NCBI GenBank assembly: GCA_030828265.1
Contig: JAURCW010000070.1
Span: 1 to 6,545 of the forward strand
Origin: Burkholderiales bacterium
Lineage (GTDB): Bacteria > Pseudomonadota > Gammaproteobacteria > Burkholderiales > Burkholderiaceae_A
Direction of reading: 5' to 3'
Length of the DNA: 6,545 nucleotides
Positions 5,377-6,545 of the stretch are shown piece after piece. The position numbers and the translations under genes were made by a program. Within the stretch, counting starts at the first letter, position 1; each line of letters opens with the position of its first letter. The notes below the pieces were generated by a model, which saw only the letters and a program-made list of their open reading frames with translations, made no database searches and had not been told where the DNA came from.

Positions 5377-6545
5377 CCTGACTAAGGTCGGTCTTAAGGT
5401 CCTCAAGCGTCTCAAGTCCAACGGCAAGCCGAATAAGAGACTGGCGAATTCCAGCACGTGCACGTGCCTCCTCACTGATGCGGCCGTGCGTTGTGGATGC
5501 CGGATGAGTAATGATGCTACGGGTGTCCCCCAGGTTGCCCGTACGCGAAAAAATCGAGACCGCATTCACAAGCCGAAAGGCCCGCTCCTGCGCCTGCGTC
5601 TCGTTATCAGCCTTTAGCTCAAACGAAACAATTGCCCCTCCCGAGGACTGCTGGCGCATGGCAAGCGCGTGCTGCGGGTGCGAGGCAAGGCCTGGATAGA
5701 AAACTCGGCCCACCGAAGGATGCTGTTCAAGCCAGGCTGCAAGTGCCAGAGCAGACTCACTGTGCGCCTTCATGCGAAGGGCAAGAGTCTCCATAGAACG
5801 ATGCAGTACCCAGGCGTTGAAGGCCGACATGGAGGGCCCGCAGGTGCGCACCACGGCGCGAATCTGATCCACCAAGGCCTTAGGGCCGGCAACCGCGCCT
5901 CCAAGCACACGTCCTTGCCCGTCCAGGTATTTGGTTGCAGAGTGCAAAACGAGATCAATCGGAAACCTTAGGGGCTGCTGAATGGCCGGCGTGCAAAAAC
6001 AGTTGTCCACCACCGTAATTACACCCGCCTTACGCGCAATGGTTCCAATGGCCTGAAGATCGGCCACTTGAGTCAAGGGATTCGAGGGTGTCTCGAGGTA
6101 AAAAAGTCGGGTTGCAGGGCTAATGGCCGCTTCCCACTGCTCAGGCCGCGCCAGATCAACGTACTTAACACCCACGCCAAACTTCGTCATAAAATTATCG
6201 AAGAGCTGAATGGTGGCCCCAAAGAGACTTCCTGTGGTGACAATCTCATCACCGGACTTCAAAAGCCCAAGGCAGACGGCAAGAATGGCAGACATGCCCG
6301 ATGCAGTGGCCACACAGTCTTCAGCCTCTTCAAGCGATGCGAGCCTTCGCTCAAACATCTGCACAGAAGGGTTTGTGAACCGGCTGTAAACCATGCCCGG
6401 CTCAATGTTTTGAAACCGTCGAGCCGCCTCTTCGGCATCATCGAAGACAAAGCTCGAGGTTAGGTAGAGCGCCTCAGAATGTTCGCCAAACTCTGAACGC
6501 ATGGTGCCATCCCGAACGGCTCGTGTCTCAAAGCCGAGCTGAGAG
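5369..6545 (-). CDS. metZ: O-succinylhomoserine sulfhydrylase MetZ (5' end just outside window)
   Basis: PLP-dependent enzyme of the Cys/Met metabolism family. It makes homocysteine directly from O-succinylhomoserine and sulfide, bypassing cystathionine in methionine synthesis; cytoplasmic. The frame stays open to the window edge. Residues upstream of the internal ATG (6500-6502) read LGFETRAVRDGT, a conserved N-terminal motif of the family, so that ATG is not the start and only about ten residues or fewer are missing. The 391 residues visible include RSEFGEHSEALYLTSSFVF, the PLP-phosphate motif YSRFTNPS, the SGMSAI loop, VVDNCFCTPAIQQPL, and SATKYLDGQGRVLGG with the Schiff-base Lys (codon 5930-5932). 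YSRFTNP and the GQGRVLGG stretch favour MetZ over cystathionine gamma-synthase or beta-lyase. It is intact apart from the edge. The promoter lies outside the window. The NlpC lipoprotein gene follows on the same strand. Confidence 0.95.
   Translation of the reverse strand, partial: SQLGFETRAVRDGTMRSEFGEHSEALYLTSSFVFDDAEEAARRFQNIEPGMVYSRFTNPSVQMFERRLASLEEAEDCVATASGMSAILAVCLGLLKSGDEIVTTGSLFGATIQLFDNFMTKFGVGVKYVDLARPEQWEAAISPATRLFYLETPSNPLTQVADLQAIGTIARKAGVITVVDNCFCTPAIQQPLRFPIDLVLHSATKYLDGQGRVLGGAVAGPKALVDQIRAVVRTCGPSMSAFNAWVLHRSMETLALRMKAHSESALALAAWLEQHPSVGRVFYPGLASHPQHALAMRQQSSGGAIVSFELKADNETQAQERAFRLVNAVSIFSRTGNLGDTRSIITHPASTTHGRISEEARARAGIRQSLIRLAVGLETLEDLKTDLSQGL

Noticed and set aside
5341..5565. 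An upstream extension of the NlpC protein to 5565, overlapping the metZ 3' end
   Set aside because: The added arginine-rich residues are a frame-shifted reading of metZ codons and precede a clear lipoprotein signal; they would disrupt export.
6068..6463. Plus-strand open frame opposite metZ
   Set aside because: It lies entirely within a strongly conserved MetZ coding frame and has no recognisable motif.

Overview
The window looks like chromosomal housekeeping DNA from a betaproteobacterium, most likely of the order Burkholderiales. This rests on moderately high GC, the MetZ-type direct sulfhydrylation enzyme, a dnaE2/imuC-type error-prone polymerase, and protein sequences that read like Burkholderiales homologues. 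No database search was possible, so the placement is an inference. Both ends of the window cut through genes. I see no mobile element, CRISPR array, tRNA or rRNA, and no clear sign of horizontal transfer.

The plus-strand half (1-4790) holds four genes read left to right. First is the C-terminal three quarters of an error-prone DNA polymerase III alpha subunit (DnaE2/ImuC). A 93-bp gap follows. Then comes a tightly packed set of three genes: a short-chain dehydrogenase/reductase (SDR), an FAD-dependent oxidoreductase of the L-2-hydroxyglutarate dehydrogenase type, and a small two-helix membrane protein. The last three overlap end to end. The FAD enzyme appears to start at a TTG inside the end of the SDR gene, with a good Shine-Dalgarno sequence. 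The membrane protein starts inside the end of the FAD enzyme gene. This arrangement suggests translational coupling.

The minus-strand part (4816-6545) holds two genes read right to left. metZ (O-succinylhomoserine sulfhydrylase, methionine synthesis) is missing only a few N-terminal residues beyond the window. It is followed by an NlpC/P60-family lipoprotein, a probable peptidoglycan endopeptidase.

The two halves converge at about 4790-4816. There a compact inverted repeat, flanked by an A-run on one side and a T-run on the other, looks like a shared bidirectional terminator. The stop codons of both converging genes lie inside its two GCTAGC arms.

The genes cover DNA damage tolerance, redox or metabolite-repair chemistry, cell-wall remodelling and methionine synthesis, and do not form one evident pathway. 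The least explained element, and the best candidate for something new, is the small membrane protein coupled to the FAD dehydrogenase. I found no convincing new multi-gene system.
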